A stretch of DNA of 11,770 nt from CAIXYX01 sp043806415 (GTDB lineage: Archaea; Micrarchaeota; Micrarchaeia; Anstonellales; Anstonellaceae): positions 1 through 11,770 of the forward strand of contig JAZDHB010000063.1 in assembly GCA_043806415.1 (NCBI GenBank), in the 5' to 3' direction. The notes below the pieces were generated by a model that made no database searches, was not told the origin of the DNA, and worked only from the letters and a program-made list of their open reading frames with translations. Every line of letters starts with the position of its first letter. Positions within the stretch are counted from its first letter, which is position 1. Position numbers and translations under genes: made by a program. Shown in pieces: positions 1 to 5,229 of this stretch.

Positions 1-651
1 GGGACTCTCGGCGGCGTGCCGATGCTGGAGGGAAAGAATTTCCACCAATTCACGCATCAATGGCAAGGGAAGCCCGTGGCCAGATACACGGTCTCGGAAA
101 AAGACATCGAAGCGAACCTCAAGCCCGAGAAGATTTACCATAAAGGATATTGGATGGCTTACCGGCTCATCGCCCGCTCGACCGACACCCGCACGCTCAT
201 CTCGACTATCATTCCGCCCGGCTTCGTGTGCGGAAATTCCATCGCCATCATCCGGACGCCAACCCTCAAGCAGCTGTGTTATCTTTGCGGCGTGATGAAC
301 AGCTTCGTGTCCGATTATCTCCTGCGCCAGAAAGTGAGCGCGAATGTCAATATGTTCTATTTCCTCGAATCCCCCGTCCCCCGCCTCTCGGATGGCCCCC
401 AGTTCGAGAAAATCGCCAAGTTGACCGCCCAGCTCGTCGCCACCACCGACGAGTTTGAGCAGTTGAAGAAGGAGATGGGTGTTTCCGCTGGCGTGGTAAG
501 CGAGGCCGATCGCTTATCGGTGCGGGCCAAGCTTGATGTCGAGGTGGCCAAATTATATAGTATTACCAAAGACGAGCTGGCGTACATCCTGGAGAAATTC
601 CCGCTGGTCGATGCGAAACAGAAGGAAATGGTGTTAAGGGAACACGACTGA
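1..651 (+). CDS. Type IIG/Eco57I-like restriction-modification protein, C-terminal part (5' truncated by window)
   Basis: The reading frame is already open at base 1 and ends at TGA 649-651, so about 216 C-terminal residues of a larger protein are visible. They resemble the target-recognition (TaqI/Eco57I specificity) end of fused N6-adenine methylase/endonucleases. Supporting motifs are the opening LGGVPMLEGKNFHQF, then YRLIARSTDTRTLISTIIPP, the helix VMNSFVSDYLLRQKV, and the closing KLYSITKDELAYILEKFP. The family recognises a short DNA site, methylates adenine and, in many members, cuts nearby. The methylase motifs and any nuclease domain would lie upstream and cannot be seen. A GTG at 16 is in frame but is not a convincing start, because the homologous sequence continues upstream. 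A BREX PglX-type methylase C-terminus is the main alternative. The family-level call is fairly safe; whether the gene is intact is unknown. Confidence 0.8.
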   Translation, partial: GTLGGVPMLEGKNFHQFTHQWQGKPVARYTVSEKDIEANLKPEKIYHKGYWMAYRLIARSTDTRTLISTIIPPGFVCGNSIAIIRTPTLKQLCYLCGVMNSFVSDYLLRQKVSANVNMFYFLESPVPRLSDGPQFEKIAKLTAQLVATTDEFEQLKKEMGVSAGVVSEADRLSVRAKLDVEVAKLYSITKDELAYILEKFPLVDAKQKEMVLREHD

Positions 652-682
652 GTTTCGAGCGGATATCTACCCTCTCCGCCGA

Positions 683-690
683 TATATAAG
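683..690 (+). promoter_or_regulatory. TATA box for the leaderless 68-aa ORF
   Basis: TATATAAG lies with its centre about 26 nt upstream of the GTG at 713 and the ATG at 716. This is the spacing expected if transcription begins at or next to the start codon. No Shine-Dalgarno sequence precedes the start, which fits leaderless translation. Confidence 0.55.
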
Positions 691-712
691 CTATCTTTGA
701 GTCTCTTCTCCG

Positions 713-919
713 GTGATGGGAATGGGTATCGAAGTGATGAGGGATATCTACAAACTGGAATGGAGAGACAAGCCAGACGACGAGCTTATGGCCGAACTCA
801 AACGCCTGAGCGAGATGTCGCTCAAGGAACCTCTTCACCTCACGCATCCGGCATTAGGCGAGAAATTTTTGGCATTGGGAGATATTCTCAAAGAGAGGCG
901 CGGCGTGGAGAAGGGTTAG
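713..919 (+). CDS. Small hypothetical protein (68 aa), probably leaderless
   Basis: I do not recognise this protein. It is 68 residues, charged and probably mostly helical (stretches such as DELMAELKRLSEM and LGEKFLALGDILKER), with no signal peptide, membrane segment or cysteines. The frame opens with GTG 713 followed by ATG 716, either of which could start it. A good TATA box (683-690) at leaderless distance is the main reason to believe it is expressed. It sits 61 nt after the restriction-modification gene on the same strand, and it converges on the caspase-like peptidase gene with only 8 nt between the stops. It might belong to the defence-like neighbourhood, but nothing in the protein itself shows that. 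Confidence 0.5.
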   Translation: MMGMGIEVMRDIYKLEWRDKPDDELMAELKRLSEMSLKEPLHLTHPALGEKFLALGDILKERRGVEKG

Positions 920-927
920 GCCGGCTC

Positions 928-1575
928 CTACACGCTCGCCAATTCGTTTCCGGCGCAAGTCAGCGCGATGGCGTTCTGCACCAGCATGTCGATAATCAGG
1001 AGGTTGTGCTGGTCTGCCGGGTGAGAGAGCAGTTTTCTCACCCGCTCTCTGGCCTCCCGGCGCGAGGTTCTCATGGCGTCCTGAACGCTGGAGCCTTTAA
1101 TCAGTTTTGTCGCAACCAGATTCGACACTTCCAACACTGGTTTTGCGAGAGGATCCTGCAGGCGCCTGAATTCATAGCCGGTCTGGCCGTAGAATGAGAA
1201 CGCTTCGGCATATCCAACTGCCGCTTTTGCGCCACCTTTGTCTGCCGCGGCCCGACCGAGCCCGGAGATGGTGTCGCATGAGCGAAAGAAGACAATGGTT
1301 CCCCGCAAGAGGGCGGCATCATCACATGTCAGCAGTATCTCGTCATTATGCCCCCTGATGAGGTCCGCTTCCCCGTGCCCGTTCAGGACGACCAGCTTGT
1401 ACTGCGTCCCGGAGAGGCGCGAAATCACATTTTTACGGGTGGCGTCTGTGTCTTCAGCCTTATGGGCCACCCAGCCCTCCGTTGCCGCAACGTCAAGTAT
1501 TTCTTTTGAGTAAGTGTACAGATACTCGTTGTCGGGATTGTGTTTCGCCCGCGTGATCAACAGCTTCTTAGTCAT
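928..1575 (-). CDS. Caspase/CHAT-like (clan CD) cysteine peptidase, 215 aa
   Basis: This looks like a minimal caspase-fold peptidase. Residues 61-68 read LVVLNGHG, a hydrophobic strand ending in the clan CD catalytic histidine (H67). Residues 94-102 read IVFFRSCDT, a second strand ending in the catalytic cysteine (C100). The following GGAKAAVGYAEAF fits the next core strand. Clan CD enzymes of this kind cleave protein targets, and in prokaryotes they often act as effectors of conflict or signalling systems. There is no signal peptide or membrane segment, so it is probably cytosolic. The ATG at 1575 overlaps the end of the preceding 70-aa gene by 8 nt (ATGACTAA), so the two are translationally coupled. 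No extra recognition domain is fused, and the two small upstream proteins may supply that role. The dyad is visible; target and function are inferred. Confidence 0.72.
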   Translation of the reverse strand: MTKKLLITRAKHNPDNEYLYTYSKEILDVAATEGWVAHKAEDTDATRKNVISRLSGTQYKLVVLNGHGEADLIRGHNDEILLTCDDAALLRGTIVFFRSCDTISGLGRAAADKGGAKAAVGYAEAFSFYGQTGYEFRRLQDPLAKPVLEVSNLVATKLIKGSSVQDAMRTSRREARERVRKLLSHPADQHNLLIIDMLVQNAIALTCAGNELASV

Positions 1576-1780
1576 CTTCCAACCACTTCGTGATTGTTGC
1601 GGAGTTGCGTATCGAATTGAGCTGGATGGTCACGGCCATTTTTCCAATCCGGCTGCCGCTTTCTATCTCCCGGATAAGCTGCTGGGTTGTGAAACTGCTG
1701 CCGCCAATCATCAGGCGAACATCCGGGGGCGTGGCCATCAGGCGCGTGATTGCCAGTTTCTTCTCGTATTCGTCTCCCAT
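1568..1780 (-). CDS. Small protein (70 aa), middle gene of the peptidase cassette
   Basis: I do not recognise this family with certainty. The 70-residue product has a charged N-terminus, then a core at about residues 20-53 (VRLMIGGSSFTTQQLIREIE, then SGSRIGKMAV). This suggests a short strand, a turn, a helix and another strand. There are no cysteines and no membrane segment. The start is ATG 1780, preceded by a good GGTGG Shine-Dalgarno in the 15-nt gap after the 65-aa gene. Its stop overlaps the start of the caspase-like gene by 8 nt, so the two are almost certainly made together. Adaptor, inhibitor, substrate or sensor of the peptidase are all possible roles; none is demonstrated by sequence. 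Confidence 0.68.
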   Translation of the reverse strand: MGDEYEKKLAITRLMATPPDVRLMIGGSSFTTQQLIREIESGSRIGKMAVTIQLNSIRNSATITKWLEDD

Positions 1781-1795
1781 ATTTCCACCCAGCCT

Positions 1796-1993
1796 TTACA
1801 GAACCTTGATTTGCGCCAGTTTTCTCAATATATCATCACCAATTTTCTGTTTCCCGCTTATCAGGAAATATGCCGTATTCCAAGTATATGGTTCGTTGTT
1901 TACAACCGCGATTATTTCTGCCTTTAGCGGTACGGGAATATCTGCGTAAGTCTTGATGAATCTCGCGCGCAGTATCTCTAGGTCTTCACTCAT
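1796..1993 (-). CDS. Small protein (65 aa), first gene of the peptidase cassette
   Basis: This 65-residue soluble protein has a helical N-terminal half (LEILRARFIKTYADIP), then AEIIAVVNNEPYTWN, then a C-terminal SGKQKIGDDILRKL. The central block looks like a conserved core of a small family, but I cannot name it. It is the first gene of the minus-strand cassette and is followed 15 nt later by the 70-aa gene. The start is ATG 1993; no strong Shine-Dalgarno or TATA box is seen directly upstream. Its C-terminal pattern (I-x-SG-x3-IG) resembles that of the 70-aa neighbour, which may mean a shared ancestry or shared binding partner. Function unknown. Confidence 0.65.
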   Translation of the reverse strand: MSEDLEILRARFIKTYADIPVPLKAEIIAVVNNEPYTWNTAYFLISGKQKIGDDILRKLAQIKVL

Positions 1994-2059
1994 CGGAACA
2001 CCGGTTCATGCGATCCGCATGCATGCAACTGCTCGGATCCCTGTCGACATCATACGGGC

Positions 2060-2077
2060 TTAACAAGAGTTTGTTAA
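2060..2077. repeat. Inverted repeat TTAACAA-N4-TTGTTAA
   Basis: There are perfect 7-bp arms around GAGT, followed on the plus strand by AAAAA. It lies about 70 nt upstream of the first gene of the minus-strand peptidase cassette, so it could be an operator for that cassette. It has no long T-run after it on the plus strand, so a terminator is less likely there. Confidence 0.4.
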
Positions 2078-2130
2078 AAAACATACCAGTCAGACCGACA
2101 GAGCACCTGGAATTATCATGTAGCCGGACA

Positions 2131-2224
2131 TATAAAACGAGTTGGACGCCACAACAGATGTATCTCACAACTATGATACTGCACGAGGCTATAAGAGGGC
2201 ATCTGCCGCTCATACCTTAATAAA
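2131..2224 (+). promoter_or_regulatory. rpl44e: Candidate TATA boxes for the rpl44e cluster
   Basis: Three TATA-like sites face the ribosomal gene: TATAAAA (2131-2137), CTATAAGA (2189-2196) and CTTAATAAA (2216-2224). With 26-nt spacing they predict starts near 2160, 2219 and 2247. Any of these gives a leader of about 120-200 nt, long for an archaeal mRNA. The sequence does not show which one is used. Confidence 0.4.
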
Positions 2225-2278
2225 CCTTGTCCGGCATAGATTAACGTCAGAACATCCTTATTCCTGTCATTTTCAAGA

Positions 2279-2357
2279 GGGGGGAATCAGGAAGAACGTC
2301 AAACTGAAGGGGGGACAACGGAATCTCTTGTGTTCCCCCCTGCGGTTCCGCAGGTGA
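2279..2357 (+). promoter_or_regulatory. Structured rpl44e 5' leader with alternative hairpins at the Shine-Dalgarno
   Basis: Two G6 tracts (2279-2284 and 2309-2314) can both pair with one C6 tract (2335-2340): GGGGGGAA with TTCCCCCC over 8 bp, or GGGGGGA with TCCCCCC over 7 bp. The last two C of that tract (2339-2340) also start a second hairpin, CCTGCGG-TT-CCGCAGG (2339-2354). Its 3' arm contains the GG of the rpl44e Shine-Dalgarno GGTGA (2353-2357). The pairings are mutually exclusive, so the leader could switch between exposed and masked ribosome binding. The base complementarity is seen; regulation is inferred. Confidence 0.45.
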
Positions 2358-2364
2358 ACTTAAC

Positions 2365-2643
2365 ATGAAATATCCAAAAGAAGTGCGCACATACTGCCCC
2401 AAGTGCAAGACGCACACCACGCACAAGGCCAAGCTCTTCACGAAGGGCGCGGCCCGCCCGATGGCGATCGGCACGCGCAAGCACAACCGCTCGCTCTATG
2501 GGCACGGCGGCAAGCGGGCCGGCACCAAGACGGTCAAGAAGCAGGGCAAGCGCCAGAAGATCGTGCTGGAGTGCAGCGTGTGCAAGAAGAAGCACCAGCG
2601 CGTGATCGGCACCCGCACGAGAAAGAAACTCGAGATGACGTAA
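2365..2643 (+). CDS. rpl44e: Large ribosomal subunit protein eL42 (L44e)
   Basis: This is the 92-aa archaeal/eukaryotic eL42 protein, a zinc-binding component of the large subunit near the tRNA E site. Two CxxC pairs are visible: C11-PK-C14 near the N-terminus and C70-SV-C73 near the C-terminus, forming one C4 zinc site. Between them lies the basic family core (RKHNRSLYGHGGKRAGTKTV). Length and ends match the family. The start ATG has a canonical GGTGA seven nt upstream. It heads a tight translation cluster, with rps27e 17 nt downstream. The upstream leader can fold so that its Shine-Dalgarno is paired, which suggests translational control. Confidence 0.97.
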   Translation: MKYPKEVRTYCPKCKTHTTHKAKLFTKGAARPMAIGTRKHNRSLYGHGGKRAGTKTVKKQGKRQKIVLECSVCKKKHQRVIGTRTRKKLEMT

Positions 2644-2660
2644 AGGCCAAGGTGAAACTT

Positions 2661-2849
2661 ATGAAGAGCAAGAAAGCCTCCAGCAAATTCATCCGCGTCA
2701 AATGCAACTGCGGAAACGAGCAGAACGTGTTCGGATGCGCGACCAGCCCGGTCAGCTGCCTCGTGTGCGGCACCGGCATGACCCGGACCACCGGCGGGCA
2801 CGTGGTCGTCCTCGAGGACAAGGCGAAGGTCGTGCGCGAGCTCGAATAG
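2661..2849 (+). CDS. rps27e: Small ribosomal subunit protein eS27
   Basis: This 62-aa protein matches eS27, a zinc-ribbon protein of the small subunit (IRVKCNCGNEQNVF, then SCLVCG). Four cysteines sit at the expected places (C15, C17, C33, C36). The first pair is spaced CxC rather than the usual CxxC, and an extra cysteine lies at C26. The start ATG 2661 is chosen because GGTGA lies five nt before it and because upstream codons in this frame overlap eL42. It follows rpl44e and precedes aIF2-alpha by 28 nt, the classical archaeal order. Confidence 0.95.
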   Translation: MKSKKASSKFIRVKCNCGNEQNVFGCATSPVSCLVCGTGMTRTTGGHVVVLEDKAKVVRELE

Positions 2850-2877
2850 GGGCCGCGAAAAAAAGGATTGAGATTGC

Positions 2878-3651
2878 ATGCCTGCATTACCCGAATTGGA
2901 CGAACTGGTCCTGGCCACCGTCAAGAAGATACTGCCCTACGGCGCGTTCTGCACGTTGGACGAGTACGGGCGCATGGAGGCCTTCCTGCACATCTCCGAG
3001 GTCGCGCCGCGCTGGATCAAGAACATCCGCGAATTCCTCTACGAGGGCCAGCACCTGGTCGCCAAAGTGCACAACGTCATCCCCGAGAAGAACCAGGTCG
3101 ACATCTCATTGAAGCGCCTGACCGAATCGGAGAAGAAGCGCAAACTCGAGAACGTGCGCCATGAGCGGCGCGCCGAGAAGCTTTTCGAGGTGGCCATCAA
3201 GCAGGCCAAGAGCACCACCTCCGAGGCGATGGCAGCGAGAAAAGCGCTCAGCGACAAGCACGGCGACCTGATCGACGCCTTCGAGCAGCTCTCCGAGACC
3301 GGGGAGAAGGCGCTCGATGGCTTGAAGATCGAGAAGGGCCTGGCGGCCGCGCTCCTGATGGTGGCGCAGAAAAGCATCCGCAAGACCAAGGCCAGCGCGC
3401 GCACCGTCGCCCGCCTGGTCTCCTATTCGCCCAACGGGGTGAAGCGGATCCAGGGCGCCCTGACGTCCATCGTCGCCCCACCCGAGAGCGAGCTGGCGAT
3501 CAGCTACCTGGGCGCGCCGCGCTACCAGATCACGGTGAGCGGGCACGACTTCAAGGAGGCCAACAAGACGCTGGACAAGATCAAGGAGGGCATCGAGGCG
3601 TCGGCCAAGAAGAACGAGCTGGGCGTGGAATTCGAGGACGTCGCGGAGTAG
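2878..3651 (+). CDS. eif2a: Translation initiation factor aIF2, alpha subunit
   Basis: The 257-aa product is the alpha subunit of the heterotrimer that carries initiator Met-tRNA to the small subunit in the cytoplasm. An S1 RNA-binding domain occupies roughly residues 9-81 (VKKILPYGAFCTLDEYGRME, then HISEV, then NQVDISLKRL). A helical middle domain follows, and the C-terminal alpha/beta domain that contacts the gamma subunit ends the protein (ISYLGAPRYQITVSGHDF, KTLDKIKEGIEA). The length matches the family. The start ATG 2878 gives the usual short N-terminus before the S1 fold; only a weak Shine-Dalgarno is visible. nop10 starts five nt after its stop, so the genes are co-transcribed. Confidence 0.96.
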   Translation: MPALPELDELVLATVKKILPYGAFCTLDEYGRMEAFLHISEVAPRWIKNIREFLYEGQHLVAKVHNVIPEKNQVDISLKRLTESEKKRKLENVRHERRAEKLFEVAIKQAKSTTSEAMAARKALSDKHGDLIDAFEQLSETGEKALDGLKIEKGLAAALLMVAQKSIRKTKASARTVARLVSYSPNGVKRIQGALTSIVAPPESELAISYLGAPRYQITVSGHDFKEANKTLDKIKEGIEASAKKNELGVEFEDVAE

Positions 3652-3656
3652 ATGGC

Positions 3657-3806
3657 GTGGACATTTTGCATAAGTGCAAAAAATGCGGCAAATACACTAT
3701 TTCTAGGATATGCTGCGGGAGAGGGACCATCAACCCGCATCCGCCCCGGTTCGACCCCAAAGACAGGCACGGGAAATACCGACGGAAAGCCAAAGGGATT
3801 GAGTAG
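3657..3806 (+). CDS. nop10: H/ACA ribonucleoprotein protein Nop10
   Basis: A 49-aa ORF with a GTG start encodes Nop10, the small protein that binds the pseudouridine synthase Cbf5 in H/ACA guide RNPs and supports rRNA pseudouridylation. The sequence shows the N-terminal zinc ribbon (HKCKKCGKYTI, then ICCGRGT; C7, C10, C19, C20). The family signature NPHPPRFDPKD and the basic tail HGKYRRKAKG follow. The GTG is chosen because no other in-frame start gives this standard length; the ATG at 3652 is in another frame. It lies five nt after the aIF2-alpha stop, and its TAG is directly followed by the ATG of the next gene. The position next to aIF2-alpha is conserved in many archaea. Confidence 0.93.
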   Translation: MDILHKCKKCGKYTISRICCGRGTINPHPPRFDPKDRHGKYRRKAKGIE

Positions 3807-4298
3807 ATGAGAGGAAAAAGGTTGGCCAAGTCGAAGGAAAAGAAAGTCCCTGTCCCGAATTTTGACAATACGCTCGAGGTTTGCCCCAACTGCGGGAAAA
3901 TCCTTACTGCGATAGACAAAACCGGCAGCATGAAGAATCTCGCGCTGACCGAGTGGATTCCCCCGAGCGAGACGGTGGAATGCCACCGCTGCGGTTATAT
4001 CGGCGGCTCGATAAAAGTAGCTGAAAAAGACCTCAAGAAAATCCGGTTCAAGAACAGGATCCTGCACCGAACGTGGCTCGGTGTTTACACGAGCGCTCGG
4101 CCGCTGCCCCGTTTCTTGCTGTATGGTGGGCTCGCGGGCGCGTTGCTGATTGCATTGCTCTGGGCATGGGCTTTCGCGAACTGGCTCGGAAACGTGTTCA
4201 TTCCGGCACGCCCCGACTACTCCGTCTGCTATTCCGCGTTATTCTGGATCGCGATTCTGACCATCGCATACTTGTTTTTGAGAAAAGAATCGCGCTAA
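3807..4298 (+). CDS. Zinc-ribbon membrane protein of unknown function (163 aa)
   Basis: I do not recognise a named family. The N-terminal basic stretch is followed by a C4 zinc-ribbon-like module, CPNC at residues 26-29 and CHRC at 59-62, with about 30 residues between the pairs. Two likely membrane helices follow, near residues 102-125 and 140-158, ending in a short basic cytosolic tail. The likely topology is a small metal-binding domain and tail in the cytoplasm, anchored by a two-helix hairpin. The ATG at 3807 directly abuts the nop10 stop, so it is co-transcribed with the translation genes. In the classical archaeal cluster PAC2 follows nop10; this gene lies between them. A role at the membrane related to protein synthesis is only a guess. 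Confidence 0.8.
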   Translation: MRGKRLAKSKEKKVPVPNFDNTLEVCPNCGKILTAIDKTGSMKNLALTEWIPPSETVECHRCGYIGGSIKVAEKDLKKIRFKNRILHRTWLGVYTSARPLPRFLLYGGLAGALLIALLWAWAFANWLGNVFIPARPDYSVCYSALFWIAILTIAYLFLRKESR

Positions 4299-4330
4299 GA
4301 GGACCGATGGCCTCTACCCGCAAACCATCC

Positions 4331-4340
4331 AATTAAAAAC
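4331..4340 (+). promoter_or_regulatory. Possible TATA box of the PAC2-family gene
   Basis: AATTAAAAAC is the only AT-rich block in this 84-nt gap. With 26-nt spacing it predicts transcription from about 4362, giving a 20-nt leader that holds a GGGGT element just before the ATG at 4383. Confidence 0.4.
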
Positions 4341-4382
4341 CGCGCCCCCGAAATCTATCCATCAAACCGAACGGGGTAGACC

Positions 4383-5150
4383 ATGAAGGAAACCACCATC
4401 ATCACGTTCAAGAAAATCAAGATGAAGAACCCGGTGCTCATCGAGGGCCTGCCGGGCATCGGGCTGGTGGGCAAGATCGCGGCCGACCATCTCATCAAGG
4501 AGCGCAAGGCCGTCAAGGTGGCCACCATCTACTCGCCGCATTTCCCGCATCAGGTGCTGATGCGCAAGAACGGCGTGCTGCGCATGCTGCGCCTCAAATT
4601 CTATCATGCCAAAGCGGAGAAGAACGACCTGCTCATATTGGTGGGCGACGTGCAGCCGCTCACGTCGGAAGCGCACTACGAGCTGGCCGGCCAGATACTG
4701 GACTATTTCCACAAATGCGGCGGGAAGCACATCATCACGCTGGGCGGATATGGCACCGGCGAGCGGGTGGGCGAGCCCAAGGTGTTCGGGGCCTGCACGC
4801 ACAAGAAGCTCGTCCCGATCTACGAGAAGCACGGCATCCTCTTCGGCAAGACGCGCGGCTCGATCCTTGGCGCGGCCGGATTGCTGCTGGGCTTGGGAAG
4901 GCTGCAGGGCATGCACGGCGTCTGCCTCATGGGCGAGACGCACGGCGGATACGTGGATCCCAAGTCGGCCCTGTGCGTGCTCGACACGCTGGGCAAGATA
5001 TTGGGCACCAAGTTCGAGCGCGTGGAACTCGAGAAGAAGATAAAGGAAGGCGAGAAGTACGTCAAGCGGATGGAGGCGCGGGCCGCGAAGGGGGTCGAGA
5101 CCGGGATCCTTCCGCCACCCGCGAAAGGGGACTTGAGCTACATCCGCTAA
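4383..5150 (+). CDS. PAC2-family protein (proteasome-assembly-chaperone-like)
   Basis: This 255-aa protein belongs to the PAC2 (COG2047-type) family, whose eukaryotic members chaperone proteasome assembly and whose archaeal members are implicated in ATP-independent chaperoning or proteasome contacts. Visible family features are VLIEGLPGIGLVGKIAADHL (about residues 18-37), YSPHFPHQV, the strand LLILVGDVQP, HIITLGGYGTGE, and RGSILGAAGLLLGLGRLQGM. The C-terminal third is helical and charged. There is no signal or membrane segment, so it is cytosolic. The start ATG 4383 follows GGGGT and a possible TATA box. It is the last gene of the translation cluster before a strong terminator. The family call is firm; the exact function in this organism is not. 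Confidence 0.9.
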   Translation: MKETTIITFKKIKMKNPVLIEGLPGIGLVGKIAADHLIKERKAVKVATIYSPHFPHQVLMRKNGVLRMLRLKFYHAKAEKNDLLILVGDVQPLTSEAHYELAGQILDYFHKCGGKHIITLGGYGTGERVGEPKVFGACTHKKLVPIYEKHGILFGKTRGSILGAAGLLLGLGRLQGMHGVCLMGETHGGYVDPKSALCVLDTLGKILGTKFERVELEKKIKEGEKYVKRMEARAAKGVETGILPPPAKGDLSYIR

Positions 5151-5183
5151 AAGAGAAATAATCAAAAAATAAAAAATGTTCGA

Positions 5184-5199
5184 GGGCGCTCGAGCGCCC
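5184..5199. terminator. Bidirectional terminator between convergent PAC2 and pepA genes
   Basis: A perfect 16-bp palindrome GGGCGCTCGAGCGCCC sits between the convergent stops. On the plus strand it is followed by GGC and T-rich runs (from about 5203). On the minus strand it is followed, after a few bases, by ATTTTTTATTTTTT. T-runs on both sides suit termination from either direction. Confidence 0.75.
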
Positions 5200-5229
5200 G
5201 GCTTTTTTCTTTATCTTGTTTTTCTTATT

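Larger units (their letters stand above)
1994..2364. other. Intergenic region between the peptidase cassette and the rpl44e cluster
   Basis: This 371-nt stretch separates divergent units and I see no convincing gene in it. It contains a small inverted repeat (ATGCG-ATC-CGCAT, 2008-2020), a TTAACAA/TTGTTAA inverted repeat (2060-2077), three TATA-like boxes facing rpl44e (2131-2224), and a set of G6/C6 hairpins next to the rpl44e start. An unrecognised small RNA cannot be excluded. Confidence 0.6.

Noticed and set aside
2008..2357. Short open frames on the plus strand in the gap before rpl44e (2008-2220 and 2142-2357)
   Set aside because: Their products are low in recognisable structure, no Shine-Dalgarno or well-placed TATA box precedes them, and the second runs into the rpl44e leader hairpins. 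I treat the region as non-coding leader.
3652..3656. ATG at 3652 as the nop10 start
   Set aside because: It is in a different frame from the Nop10 sequence. The in-frame GTG at 3657 gives the family's normal length.
4362..5165. A 267-aa open frame antisense to the PAC2 gene
   Set aside because: It mirrors the GC-rich codons of a clear PAC2-family gene. The product is His/Leu/Arg-rich with no family features.
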